Assembly: GCF_002924365.1 (NCBI RefSeq)
Contig: NZ_PQWB01000024.1
Location: forward strand, 26,298-90,297
Source of the DNA: Chromobacterium alticapitis
GTDB lineage: Bacteria; Pseudomonadota; Gammaproteobacteria; Burkholderiales; Chromobacteriaceae
Length of the DNA: 64,000 nt
Direction of reading: 5' to 3'
This document shows positions 28,111-37,941 of the stretch, piece after piece. Both the position numbers and the translations under genes were made by a program. Within the stretch, counting starts at the first letter, position 1. Each line of letters starts with the position of its first letter. A model generated the notes under the pieces. That model was not told where the DNA came from. It made no database searches and saw only the letters and a list, made by a program, of their open reading frames with translations.

Positions 28111-29487
<1,377 letters not shown>

Positions 29488-29504
29488 GCCACCGCGCCAT
29501 CGTC

Positions 29505-29531
29505 AACGCCACTCCGCCGGAGTGGCGTTTT
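29505..29531 (+). terminator. Rho-independent terminator after the POT transporter
   Basis: AACGCCACTCC and GGAGTGGCGTT form a perfect 11-bp stem with a GCC loop, followed by TTTCG. It lies 17 bp after the stop codon. Confidence 0.85.
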
Positions 29532-29605
29532 CGTTTGCGCGCCGAATAACACGCCGGACGCTGTCTGTGATAGCCTTCGCCGATCCGATTTCCGTTTGAC
29601 TCCGA

Positions 29606-31075
29606 ATGAAAACCGCTGCGATTCCCGCCTGGCGCAAGACCGCCGGCTTTGCGCTGCTGGCCTTGCTATTGATCCGCGCGCTGGCGCTATGGGCCATTCC
29701 GCTCACCGATACCACCGAGGCGCGCTACGCCGAAATCGCCCGCAAGATGCTGGAAACCGGCAACTGGGTGACGCCGCTGCACGACTACGGCGTGCCGTTC
29801 TGGGCCAAGCCGCCGCTGTCCACCTGGCTGTCCGCCGCCAGCATGGGCCTGTTCGGCGTCAATGAGCTGGCCGCGCGCCTGCCCGCCCTGCTGCTGGCAC
29901 TGGGCGCGCTGTGGCTGACGGCCAACTTGATGCGCCGCCGCGCCGGCAATGACGCCGCCATGGCCGCCGCGCTGATGCTGGCCGGCGGCCTGCTGTTCTA
30001 CGGCGCCGCCGGCACCGTAATGACAGACCCCGCGCTGATGTTCTGCGTCACGCTGAGCCAGGTGGCTTTCTGGCACGCCATGAGCGGCGGCAGCCGAGCC
30101 TGGCGCTACGCCTTCTTCGTCGGTTTGGGGCTGGGCCTGCTGGCCAAGGGACCGCTGGACGTGGTGCTGGTAGGCATGCCCATCTTCTTTTGGGTGCTGA
30201 TCCGCAACGAGTGGAAGCGGCTGTGGACTGAGTTGCCCTGGATCAGCGGCACCCTGCTCGCCGCCGCCATCGCCCTGCCCTGGTATATCTGGGCGGAAAT
30301 CCGCACGCCGGGCTTCCTCAACTACTTCATCATGGGCGAGCATGTCAGCCGCTTCCTCGATTCCGGCTGGAAGGGCGACAAGTACGGCTTCGCCCACGCC
30401 ACGCCGCGCGGCATGATCTGGCCCTACGCGCTGGGCGCGCTATTCCCGTGGTCCATCGCCATGCTGGCCTGGCTCGCCTGCCGCGCGCGCCGGCTGCCCG
30501 CCATCTTCCGCAACGGCGAACAAGATGGCTGGCTGCTCTATCTCGCGCTGTGGACCGTGATGACGCTGCTGTTCTTCACGATGTCCGGCAACATCATCTT
30601 CCCGTATTCGCTGCCCATGCTGCCCGGCGCCGCGCTGCTGATGGCCGAGCTGTGGCGGCGCGACCAAACCGCCCGCTCCGGCCGCGCCCTGCCCTGGCTG
30701 GCCCTGCTCTCCGGCCTCCTGGTGCTGGCCGCCATCGGCCTGGAGCGCTACGACGGCGCCAAATACTTCCGCACCCAAAAGCCGGTGATAGAAGCCTGGC
30801 GCGCGCAGCAGCCATCTCCTAACGCCATGCTGTTCTACTGGGACAGCCGCCGCGAGTTCTCGGCCGAGTTCTACAGCCAGGGCAAGGTGCGCACCACGGC
30901 GGATCCGCAAGCGCTGGCCGTGCTGCTAGCCTCGCATCCGGGCAGCTGGATCGCCACCGAGCAACGCGACCTCTCCCGCCTGCCTCCGGCCATCGCCGGC
31001 GGCTACGCTCGCGCCGCGGAATTCCCCGTCATGAAGGACCGCATGCTCTTGCTGCGCCCCATCGCCGGCCATTGA
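29606..31075 (+). CDS. ArnT-like GT39 glycosyltransferase (lipid-linked sugar to lipid A or glycan)
   Basis: A 489-residue inner-membrane enzyme with about 12 transmembrane segments. The first periplasmic loop carries the ArnT/PMT catalytic motif, here LTDTTEARYAEIARKMLETG with Asp35, followed by FWAKPPLSTWLSAASMGLFG. ArnT-type enzymes move a sugar from undecaprenyl phosphate onto lipid A on the periplasmic side. The following genes encode a GT2 polyprenyl-phosphate sugar transferase, GtrA and a YdjC deacetylase, which together would make and deliver the sugar donor. ArnT itself is about 550 residues, so the C-terminal periplasmic domain is shorter here. The acceptor is inferred. Confidence 0.85.
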   Translation: MKTAAIPAWRKTAGFALLALLLIRALALWAIPLTDTTEARYAEIARKMLETGNWVTPLHDYGVPFWAKPPLSTWLSAASMGLFGVNELAARLPALLLALGALWLTANLMRRRAGNDAAMAAALMLAGGLLFYGAAGTVMTDPALMFCVTLSQVAFWHAMSGGSRAWRYAFFVGLGLGLLAKGPLDVVLVGMPIFFWVLIRNEWKRLWTELPWISGTLLAAAIALPWYIWAEIRTPGFLNYFIMGEHVSRFLDSGWKGDKYGFAHATPRGMIWPYALGALFPWSIAMLAWLACRARRLPAIFRNGEQDGWLLYLALWTVMTLLFFTMSGNIIFPYSLPMLPGAALLMAELWRRDQTARSGRALPWLALLSGLLVLAAIGLERYDGAKYFRTQKPVIEAWRAQQPSPNAMLFYWDSRREFSAEFYSQGKVRTTADPQALAVLLASHPGSWIATEQRDLSRLPPAIAGGYARAAEFPVMKDRMLLLRPIAGH

Positions 31076-31089
31076 TTCAGGATTGCGCC

Positions 31090-32097
31090 ATGACCGACAC
31101 CCGCAACTTCATTCCGCCCTATCTGCTGGCGCTGCGCGCGTCCGAACGCCCGGCCGAGCCGCTGGTCAGTTGTCTGATTCCGGCTTACAACGAATCGGCC
31201 AATATCGTGCCCATGCTGGAGACGCTGCACCGCCTGCTGACCGAACGCGGCTACCGCCACGAACTGGTGGTGGTGGACGACGGCAGCCGCGACGACACCG
31301 TGCCCAAGGTGCTGGAGGCTTGCCAACGCCTGCCGGTGACGCTGATCCAGCTGTCGCGCAATTTCGGCAAAGAGATCGCGCTGACGGCCGGCATAGACCA
31401 CATCCACTGCGACGTCGCGGTGCTGATAGACGGCGACTTCCAGCATCCGCCGGAAATGGTGCCGGTCTTCCTGGACAAATGGCGCGAAGGCTATGACATG
31501 GTGTACAGCGTGCGCGCCAACCGCGACGGCGAAACGCTGGCCAAAAAGCTGTTCACCCGCGCTTTCTACGCGCTGATCAACAGCGGCGCGCCGCTGAAAA
31601 TCCCGGAAAACACCCAGGACTTCCGCGTGCTGGACCGCTGCATCCTGGACGCGCTGCGCAGCATGCCGGAACGCAACCGCTTCATGAAGGGCCTGTACAA
31701 CTGGGTGGGCTTCACCCAGCTGCCCATGGAAACGCAGACGCAGGAGCGCCGCGCCGGTGAAAGCAGCTTCAACTTCCGCGGCCTGTTCAATTTGGGCCTG
31801 ACCGGCCTGACCGCGTTCTCCAATATGCCGCTGCGCATCTGGACGCTGATAGGCTGCGCGATCTCGATGCTGTCCATAGGCTATGCGCTGTGGGAGCTGC
31901 TGCACACGCTGTTGTTCGGCAACCCGGTCAGCGGCTGGCCGACGCTGGCCGTGGCCGTCACCTTCCTGGGCGGGGTGCAGCTTTTGTCCATAGGCATTCT
32001 GGGCGAATACGTCGGCCGCATCTTCAATGAGGTGAAGGGCCGTCCCACCTATCTGGTCAGCCGCATCCACGGCCGGCGGGAGGACGACCCGGCATGA
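31090..32097 (+). CDS. GT2 polyprenyl-phosphate glycosyltransferase (ArnC/GtrB/DPM1-like)
   Basis: A 335-residue membrane-anchored transferase. The GT-A domain has CLIPAYNESANIVPMLETL, LVVVDDGSRDDT, ALTAGIDHIHCDVAVLIDGD and FQHPPEM, and the C-terminal part has two transmembrane helices, as in ArnC, GtrB and Francisella FlmF2. It would build undecaprenyl-phosphate-linked hexose or N-acetylhexosamine in the cytoplasm. ATG 31090 with AGGA upstream is preferred over an upstream TTG. It is 14 bp after the GT39 gene and overlaps gtrA by four bases (ATGA). Confidence 0.9.
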   Translation: MTDTRNFIPPYLLALRASERPAEPLVSCLIPAYNESANIVPMLETLHRLLTERGYRHELVVVDDGSRDDTVPKVLEACQRLPVTLIQLSRNFGKEIALTAGIDHIHCDVAVLIDGDFQHPPEMVPVFLDKWREGYDMVYSVRANRDGETLAKKLFTRAFYALINSGAPLKIPENTQDFRVLDRCILDALRSMPERNRFMKGLYNWVGFTQLPMETQTQERRAGESSFNFRGLFNLGLTGLTAFSNMPLRIWTLIGCAISMLSIGYALWELLHTLLFGNPVSGWPTLAVAVTFLGGVQLLSIGILGEYVGRIFNEVKGRPTYLVSRIHGRREDDPA

Positions 32098-32483
32098 AGC
32101 GGCAATTATTCTGGTTCGGCGTGGTAGGCGTCTCGGCCATGCTGCTGCATTTCGCGCTGGTGACCCTGGTCTTGGTGCCGCTGGGCGCGCCGCCGCTCGC
32201 CGCCAATGTGCTGGGCTTTCTCGGCGCGTTTCAGCTCAGCTACTGGGGACACCGCCGTTTCACCTTCGAGGCGCGCCATGTGCCGCATCGCCAGGCCTTG
32301 CCGCGCTTCTTCGGCGTGGCCTGCCTGAGCTTCTGCGTCAACGAGGCCATGTATTTCGCCCTGCTGCGCTTCACTGCGCTCGATTACCGCGTCTCGCTGG
32401 CCATAGTCCTGTTCGCGGTGGCGGCGCTGACCTTCCTGTTGGGCAAGCTGTGGGCCTTCGCCTCCTTGCCACAAACAAATTAA
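32094..32483 (+). CDS. GtrA-family membrane protein (putative lipid-linked sugar flippase)
   Basis: A 129-residue protein with four predicted transmembrane helices. GtrA features are WFGVVGVSAMLLHFALVTLV near the N-terminus and GAFQLSYWGHRRFTFEA between helices 2 and 3. GtrA proteins are thought to flip polyprenyl-phosphate sugars across the inner membrane. The gene overlaps the GT2 gene by four bases, which strongly supports a shared role. It may replace the ArnE/ArnF pair of the aminoarabinose system. Confidence 0.88.
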   Translation: MKRQLFWFGVVGVSAMLLHFALVTLVLVPLGAPPLAANVLGFLGAFQLSYWGHRRFTFEARHVPHRQALPRFFGVACLSFCVNEAMYFALLRFTALDYRVSLAIVLFAVAALTFLLGKLWAFASLPQTN

Positions 32484-32538
32484 CGTCCCATCAAGCGTGC
32501 TTTGTAAACTTTTGCGACGGCCTCCAGTCATACCGTCC

Positions 32539-33348
32539 ATGACGAAACAATTGACTCTCTGCGCCGATGACTTCGCCCAGTCCGGCAGCATCAGCGCCGG
32601 CATCCTGCAATTGATCGATGCCGGCCGCCTGTCCGCCACCAGCGTGCTCAGCCAGTCGCCGCACTGGCCTGAACTGGCCGGCGAGATTCGGGCGCGGGCG
32701 GAGCGGGTCGACGTCGGCCTGCATTTCAATCTCACGCATCCCTTCAGCCAGCCGGCCAAGCCGCTGTCGCACTGGCTGATGAAGAGCCAGCTGCGCCAGC
32801 TGTCGCAGGCCGCGCTGCGCGACGAGGCGCTGAGCCAGGTAGACCGTTTCGCCGAGCATTTCGGCCGCCTGCCGGATTTCGTCGACGGCCACCAGCACGT
32901 GCACGCGCTGCCGGTGATCCGCGACGCGCTGTTCGACGCCATCCAGCGCCGCTGGCCGGAAGGCCGCCTGCCCTATCTGCGCTCGCCGGACAAGCTGGGC
33001 CATCCCGGCGACAACCGGCTCAAGGCGCTGATTCTGCGCAGCGTGTGCACCCATTTCGACGAGCAGGCGCAGGAGCGCGGCTTCGCCACTTCGCCGTGGT
33101 TCGGCGGCATGTACTCTCTGACGCCGCAGGCCGATTTCGCCGGTCTGATGCAGTCCTGGCTGGCCCGCATGCCGCAACAGGCGCTGATCATGTGCCACCC
33201 AGGCCTGCCGGCCCAGGATGCGGACGACCCCATCGCCGCCTGCCGCGGCCGCGAGCTGGAATACTTGGCCAGTTCGGCCTTTGGCGAACTGTGCCAAAAG
33301 CTGCGAATCCGTCTTGCCCGCTTCCAGCCGGAAGCCGTCGCCGCCTAA
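32539..33348 (+). CDS. YdjC/ChbG-family carbohydrate deacetylase (NaxD-like)
   Basis: A 269-residue deacetylase. Metal-site motifs are the N-terminal LTLCADDFAQSGSISAGI (Asp-Asp pair), DVGLHFNLTHPF with its His, and FVDGHQHVHALPVI. Family members remove acetyl groups from N-acetylated sugars. In Francisella the relative NaxD deacetylates undecaprenyl-phosphate GalNAc before lipid A transfer. Here it ends a GT39-GT2-GtrA-YdjC unit, so the same step on the lipid-linked sugar is likely. The start at 32539 lacks a clear ribosome site but aligns with the family; an upstream GTG at 32497 would add 14 residues. Confidence 0.85.
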   Translation: MTKQLTLCADDFAQSGSISAGILQLIDAGRLSATSVLSQSPHWPELAGEIRARAERVDVGLHFNLTHPFSQPAKPLSHWLMKSQLRQLSQAALRDEALSQVDRFAEHFGRLPDFVDGHQHVHALPVIRDALFDAIQRRWPEGRLPYLRSPDKLGHPGDNRLKALILRSVCTHFDEQAQERGFATSPWFGGMYSLTPQADFAGLMQSWLARMPQQALIMCHPGLPAQDADDPIAACRGRELEYLASSAFGELCQKLRIRLARFQPEAVAA

Positions 33349-33355
33349 GCCGCGC

Positions 33356-34030
33356 TCAGCCGCCCGGCCAGGGTTGCGCCCACGGCTCGCCCAGTTCGTC
33401 CAGCAGGGCGCGGCAGGCGCAATCGGCGTAGCGCTCTCCCTGGCTAGGCGGCTGAATAAAGGCGAAGCGCTCGCCATCCAGCGCAAAGCGCAAGGCATAG
33501 GCGTGCAGATAGCCCCGATCCGCCATCGTGCCGCCGTACAGTTCGTCGCCCAGAATCGGCGCGCCCAATGACTTCATCGCCACGCGTAGCTGGTGCGTCT
33601 TGCCGGTGCGCGGGCGCAGCAGGAACAGCCGCTCGCCCGGCCGCGTCGAATAGCTGAAAAACTGCGTCACCGCCGGATTGTCCTGGCTCTGCGCCAGCCG
33701 CCACGCGCCGCCGCGCCCCTTCGCCATATCGCCGCTGATCCGGCCCTGCTTCTTGGCCGGCTTGCGGTCGGACAAGGCCAGGTAATACTTCTCCACTTCC
33801 CGCTCCGCCAAAGCCTCGCCCAGCGCGCGCGCCGTCTCGGCCGAACGTGCCACCAAAATCAAGCCGGACGTGATGCGGTCCAGCCTATGCACTGGCCACA
33901 GCGCCTCGTCGCCCAGGCCGGCGCGCAAAGCCTCCATCAGCCCCGGCTCGTCGCCGTCGCGATGGAAGCTGACGCCGGGATGCTTGTCCAGCAGATAGAA
34001 GCGGGGATCGGAGTGGATCAGGGTGTACAT
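33356..34030 (-). CDS. RluA-family pseudouridine synthase
   Basis: A 224-residue RNA-modifying enzyme without an S4 domain. The catalytic aspartate lies in the family motif PVHRLDRITSGLILVARS. Also present are YYLALSDRKPAKKQG, FLLRPRTGKTHQLRVAMKS, which is the conserved RTGKTHQLR block, and APILGDELYGG. Its short length places it near TruC/YqcB-like or other single-domain RluA proteins. The target uridine is unknown. The ATG at 34030 has no good ribosome site; a TTG at 34051 is an alternative. It is convergent with the YdjC gene, 7 bp between the stops. Confidence 0.88.
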   Translation of the reverse strand: MYTLIHSDPRFYLLDKHPGVSFHRDGDEPGLMEALRAGLGDEALWPVHRLDRITSGLILVARSAETARALGEALAEREVEKYYLALSDRKPAKKQGRISGDMAKGRGGAWRLAQSQDNPAVTQFFSYSTRPGERLFLLRPRTGKTHQLRVAMKSLGAPILGDELYGGTMADRGYLHAYALRFALDGERFAFIQPPSQGERYADCACRALLDELGEPWAQPWPGG

Positions 34031-34102
34031 GGGAGGCGCGCCGGTGAGCAAACGGCGGATTGTAGAGCAGGCGCCGCCATCGCGACAGCGCCTTGGGGAC
34101 GA

Positions 34103-34579
34103 TTAGGCGCCTTCCTTGCGCTGCTGCATCTCGATGCGCAGCTGCTTGCGCATTTCCGCGGCGCGGAAGCGTTGGCGCTGTTCTTCGGTTTCCAGCACCA
34201 GGGTAGGCACCGTCACCGGCTTGCCATCCTGGTAGGCCACCATGGTGAAATAGCAGCTGTTGGTGTGGCGTTGGCTGCGGCTCTGGATGTTCTCCGCCAC
34301 CACCTTGATGCCCACCTCCATCGACGTGCGGCCCGCATGGTTGACGCTGGCCAGAAAAGTCACCAGCTCGCCCACATGTATGGGCTGCTTGAACAGCACC
34401 TGATCCACCGACAGCGTCACCACGTAGCAGCCGGCGTAGCGGCTGGCGCAAGCGTAGGCGACTTGATCCAGCAGCTTCAGCAGCACGCCGCCATGGACGT
34501 TGCCGGAAAAATTGGCCATGTCGGGCGTCATCAGCACCGACATCGTCAGTTCGCGCTGACCCTGGCTCTGCTCGCTCAT
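34103..34579 (-). CDS. Acyl-CoA thioesterase, hotdog fold (YciA-like)
   Basis: A 158-residue hotdog-fold protein. The helix motif MANFSGNVHGGVLLKLLDQV, with an Asp typical of the YciA/BACH group, and the strand VVTLSVDQVLFKQPIHVGEL are clear. The family hydrolyses acyl-CoA thioesters and usually forms hexamers. A GGAG site six bases before ATG 34579 fixes the start; an ATG 12 bases upstream contains that site and is less likely. It lies 72 bp upstream of the pseudouridine synthase gene on the same strand. Confidence 0.9.
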   Translation of the reverse strand: MSEQSQGQRELTMSVLMTPDMANFSGNVHGGVLLKLLDQVAYACASRYAGCYVVTLSVDQVLFKQPIHVGELVTFLASVNHAGRTSMEVGIKVVAENIQSRSQRHTNSCYFTMVAYQDGKPVTVPTLVLETEEQRQRFRAAEMRKQLRIEMQQRKEGA

Positions 34580-34673
34580 CGTTATCTCCATCGTTTCAAC
34601 TCCGACATTCTGCCACGACGATTGGAATGGACAACAGCCACTTCTATAATGGAATGCTAGAGGCCGAATTCAT

Positions 34674-35393
34674 ATGTCCATTTCCAGCATCTCCGGCGGC
34701 TACGGTGCCTACGCCCCGCCCATGCACGGAGCCAACTGCCAATGCCCCGCCTGCCAGCAATTGCGGGCGGACGCCGCGGGCGTGCCCGCGGCGGCGGGAA
34801 CGGCTGTCCAGCAGGCTGGCGCGGCGGCGGCTACCGGCGACGCGTCTTCGAACCGCTCCGGCTCCGGCGATGCGGATTCCCACAGCGGCGGCGCCTCCGC
34901 ATCGAATAGCCAGAGCGTCAATCCCGCCACGCCCAAATCTCCCGATGGCAAGCCGCTGAACGAGGCGCAGCAGAAGGAAGTGAGCGAACTCAAATCGCGC
35001 GACACCGATGTGCGCCGCCACGAGGCCGCGCACCAGGCCGCAGGCGGCTCGCTGGCCGGCGCCGCCAGCTTCACTTTTGAGCAGGGACCGGACGGCAAAC
35101 AGTACGCGATAGGGGGCGAGGTGCCCATCCAGGTCAGCCGCGGCGGCACGCCCGAGGAAACCATACGCAACGCGCAAACGGTGCGCGCCGCCGCCTTGGC
35201 GCCGTCCGACCCGTCCGGGCAGGACCGCGCGGTGGCGGCCGAGGCCTCTCAGATTGAGCAGCAGGCCCGCGTGGAGCTGCTGCAAAAGCAAAGCGGCAAG
35301 GCGCCGCTCTCGCCGCTGGAAAAGGCCCAGCAAGCAAATGCCCCGGCAGGCAGCCAAGCCAAGCCGGGGCAATACGTCGATACCTACGCCTAA
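34674..35393 (+). CDS. SprA-related putative metalloprotease
   Basis: A 239-residue protein with a low-complexity N-terminal part (Ala, Ser and Gly-rich, about 30-90, with CQCPACQQL before it). The C-terminal domain contains VRRHEAAHQAAGGSLAGAAS, where HEAAH fits the zinc motif HExxH, followed by YAIGGEVPIQVSRGGTPEET. This pattern is that of the SprA-related family of uncharacterised proteins. No signal peptide is obvious. It is convergent with the metal ATPase gene at a 1-bp gap. Protease activity is predicted from the motif only. Confidence 0.75.
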   Translation: MSISSISGGYGAYAPPMHGANCQCPACQQLRADAAGVPAAAGTAVQQAGAAAATGDASSNRSGSGDADSHSGGASASNSQSVNPATPKSPDGKPLNEAQQKEVSELKSRDTDVRRHEAAHQAAGGSLAGAASFTFEQGPDGKQYAIGGEVPIQVSRGGTPEETIRNAQTVRAAALAPSDPSGQDRAVAAEASQIEQQARVELLQKQSGKAPLSPLEKAQQANAPAGSQAKPGQYVDTYA

Positions 35394-35394
35394 A

Positions 35395-37860
35395 TCAAGC
35401 TTTCACCGAGCGCGCCAGCCGCAGGCCGTTGGCAATCACGATCAGGCTGCTGCCCACATCGGCGAACACCGCCATCCACAGGCTGGCCACGCCCATCAAT
35501 GCCAGGGCGAAGAACACCAGCTTGATGGCAAGCGCGACAGCGATATTGGTCTTCAGCACGCGGGCGGTGCGCCGAGCGTGGGCCAGCAGGTCCGCCAGCC
35601 GGGACAGCTTGTCATCCATCAGCGCCGCGCCGGCGGTTTCCAGCGCGCTGTCCGAACCCGCCGCGCCCATGGCGATGCCCAGGTCCGCCTGGGCCAGGGC
35701 CGGCGCGTCGTTGATGCCGTCGCCCACCATGGCCACCTTGCCGCCTTGCTGCAGCTGCTCGATATGGCGCAGCTTGTCCTGCGGCAGCAAACCGCCATGC
35801 GCCGCGCCGACACCGGTCAGCCTGCCCACCGCCGCCGCCACCTGCGGGCTGTCGCCGCTGAGCATCACGGTGCGCACACCCAACTGTTTGAGGCGGGCAA
35901 TGGTCGCCGCCGCGTCCGGGCGCACCTGGTCCGCCACCGCCAGCACCGCCAAAGCCTGCTTGCCGTCCAGCAAAACCAGCGCACCCTCGCCCGCCACGTC
36001 CAGCGCCTGCAGCGTCTGCTCCAGCAGCGGCGTCAGCGCGCCTTGCTCATCGGCCAGCCGGCGGCTGCCCAGCTGCAAATGACGGCCGTCCACCCAGCCG
36101 CTGACGCCGCGGCCAACCAGCTCGCTCACCTGGTCCGCGGCCGGCGGCGCGATGCCGCGTTGCGCCGCCTCGTCCAACACCGCCTTGGCCAAGGGGTGGG
36201 TGGAATGGCTGTCCAGCGCGGCGGCGCAGGCCAGCGCGGTGTTCTCGTCCTTCTCAGACAGGGAGATCACTCGAGTCACGCGCGGCTCGCCTTGCGTCAG
36301 CGTGCCGGTCTTGTCGAAACAGACCGTATCGATGCGGGCGGCCATTTCCAGCGGCGCGCCGCCTTTCACCAGCAAGCCATGTCGCGCGGCTGAGGCCAGG
36401 GCGCTGACCACCGTCACCGGCGTGGCGATCACCAACGCGCAAGGGCAGGCGATCACCAGCATCACCAGCGCGCTGTAGATAGCCTGATGCCAGGGCAGCA
36501 AGCCCGTCAGCGGCGCGATGACGGCGAACAGGGCCGCCAACGCCAGCACCACCGGCGTGTAAACGGCGGCGAAGCGGTCGATGAAACGTTGCGTCGGCGC
36601 CTTGGCCGCCTGCGCGTCGCGTACGGTAGCGATGATGCGGGCCAGCACCGAGCCGGACGCCGCCGCCGTGGTTTCGATTTCCACCACGCCGCTGCCGTTG
36701 ATGCTGCCGGCGAAGACCGACTCCTGCGGGCCCTTGTCCCTGGGCAGGCTCTCTCCGGTGATAGGCGCCTCATTAAAGCTGCTGTGCCCCGAGACGATGC
36801 GGCCATCCAGCGGCACGCGCTCGCCCGGCCGCACTCGCACGCGACTGCCCACGCCCACCTCCGCGGCCGGCGACTCGCGCCAGCCCTGGCCATCCGCCAC
36901 CCAGGCCGTCTCCGGCGCCAGCGCCATCAGCGCGCGCACCGCCTCGCCAGCGCGGGATAAGGACATGGCCTCCAGCCGCTCGGCGATGGCGAACAGGAAC
37001 AGCACCATGGCCGCCTCCGGCCATTGGCCGATCAGCATGGCGCCTATCACCGCCACCGACATCAGGAAATGGATATTCAGCGTGCGGCTGGACAAGGCGA
37101 TCCAGCCCTTTTTCAGCGTGGGGACGCCGCCCAGCAAAATGGAAGCCAGCGCCAGCCCAGCCACGGCGTACTGGCCGTCGCCCAGGCTCCAGGCCGCCGC
37201 TTCCGCCGCCGCGGCCGTCAAACCGGAAGCCGCCAGCAGCCAATTGCCTTTGTGGGTGGAAACCACCGGCGCGGCGGCCTGCTCGCCGCCGCCCAACTCC
37301 ACCGCCTGCATGCCCACCTTGGAGATGGCGCGCTTGACCTCGTCCAGATGCGGCAGATCATGCTGCAGCAGCAGCACGCGTTCGATGAAATTGAATTCCA
37401 GCGCCACCACGCCGCTCATGCCGCCCAAAGCCTTTTCAATCAGCCTGGCCTCGGTTGGGCAGTCCATGGCCTGGATTTGCAGACGCGAGCGCTTGGCGCC
37501 CTGCCCCTGGCCCAAGCGCACCCGGGCCGGCGCGGCGTCGTCGCGGTCATGCGAGCAGCCCGCGCCATGCTTGTGCCCATGATGATGGTCGTGGTCATGC
37601 GCATGATCATCGCCGTGATCGTGGGAAGGTGCCGCGCCATGTTGGCGAACCTGCGCAGGCTGATCGTCATGGCCATGCGCGTGCCCATGGCCGCAGCCTC
37701 CGCCGTGTTGTTGATCTTGTTTGCCGTGATCATGGCCATGCGTTTTCGGCTCCAAAGCCAACGCGGCTTCGGCCTTGCCTGAACAGCAGTCGCCGCCGTG
37801 GCCGTGAGTCCGATGCTGATGCGGGGTGGCCGCCTTGCGATAACGCGTCGCGCTTGACAT
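35395..37860 (-). CDS. Zn/Cd/Pb-exporting P1B-type ATPase
   Basis: Inner-membrane efflux pump of 821 residues. The first ~110 residues are very rich in His, Gly and Asp (HGHDHG-type runs) and probably bind metal. A single heavy-metal-associated domain follows with MDCPTEA in place of GMTCxxC. The P-type core has the CPC motif in ACPCALVIATPV, the phosphorylation site DKTGTLTQG, TGES, and GDGINDAPALAQADLGIAMG. CPC and an Asp-containing DVGSSLIVIANGLRL end segment point to Zn, Cd or Pb rather than Cu. The ATG at 37860 has GGAGG upstream. It is divergent from CadR, with a MerR-type promoter between them. Confidence 0.93.
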   Translation of the reverse strand: MSSATRYRKAATPHQHRTHGHGGDCCSGKAEAALALEPKTHGHDHGKQDQQHGGGCGHGHAHGHDDQPAQVRQHGAAPSHDHGDDHAHDHDHHHGHKHGAGCSHDRDDAAPARVRLGQGQGAKRSRLQIQAMDCPTEARLIEKALGGMSGVVALEFNFIERVLLLQHDLPHLDEVKRAISKVGMQAVELGGGEQAAAPVVSTHKGNWLLAASGLTAAAAEAAAWSLGDGQYAVAGLALASILLGGVPTLKKGWIALSSRTLNIHFLMSVAVIGAMLIGQWPEAAMVLFLFAIAERLEAMSLSRAGEAVRALMALAPETAWVADGQGWRESPAAEVGVGSRVRVRPGERVPLDGRIVSGHSSFNEAPITGESLPRDKGPQESVFAGSINGSGVVEIETTAAASGSVLARIIATVRDAQAAKAPTQRFIDRFAAVYTPVVLALAALFAVIAPLTGLLPWHQAIYSALVMLVIACPCALVIATPVTVVSALASAARHGLLVKGGAPLEMAARIDTVCFDKTGTLTQGEPRVTRVISLSEKDENTALACAAALDSHSTHPLAKAVLDEAAQRGIAPPAADQVSELVGRGVSGWVDGRHLQLGSRRLADEQGALTPLLEQTLQALDVAGEGALVLLDGKQALAVLAVADQVRPDAAATIARLKQLGVRTVMLSGDSPQVAAAVGRLTGVGAAHGGLLPQDKLRHIEQLQQGGKVAMVGDGINDAPALAQADLGIAMGAAGSDSALETAGAALMDDKLSRLADLLAHARRTARVLKTNIAVALAIKLVFFALALMGVASLWMAVFADVGSSLIVIANGLRLARSVKA

Positions 37861-37887
37861 ATGCGCCTCCATTGATAAGCTGAGCCC

Positions 37888-37918
37888 ATTACAAACCTTG
37901 TAGTCACTACAGGGTCAA
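37888..37918 (-). promoter_or_regulatory. MerR-type promoter/operator of the metal ATPase
   Basis: On the minus strand the -35 TTGACC and the -10 TGTAAT are separated by 19 bases, the over-long spacer typical of MerR-family-regulated promoters. The spacer and -35 hold the dyad ACCCTGTAGTGACTACAAGG (37895-37915), close to the CadR/PbrR operator pattern. Confidence 0.85.
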
Positions 37919-37941
37919 GCACAGATTGAACGGGAGGCGTC

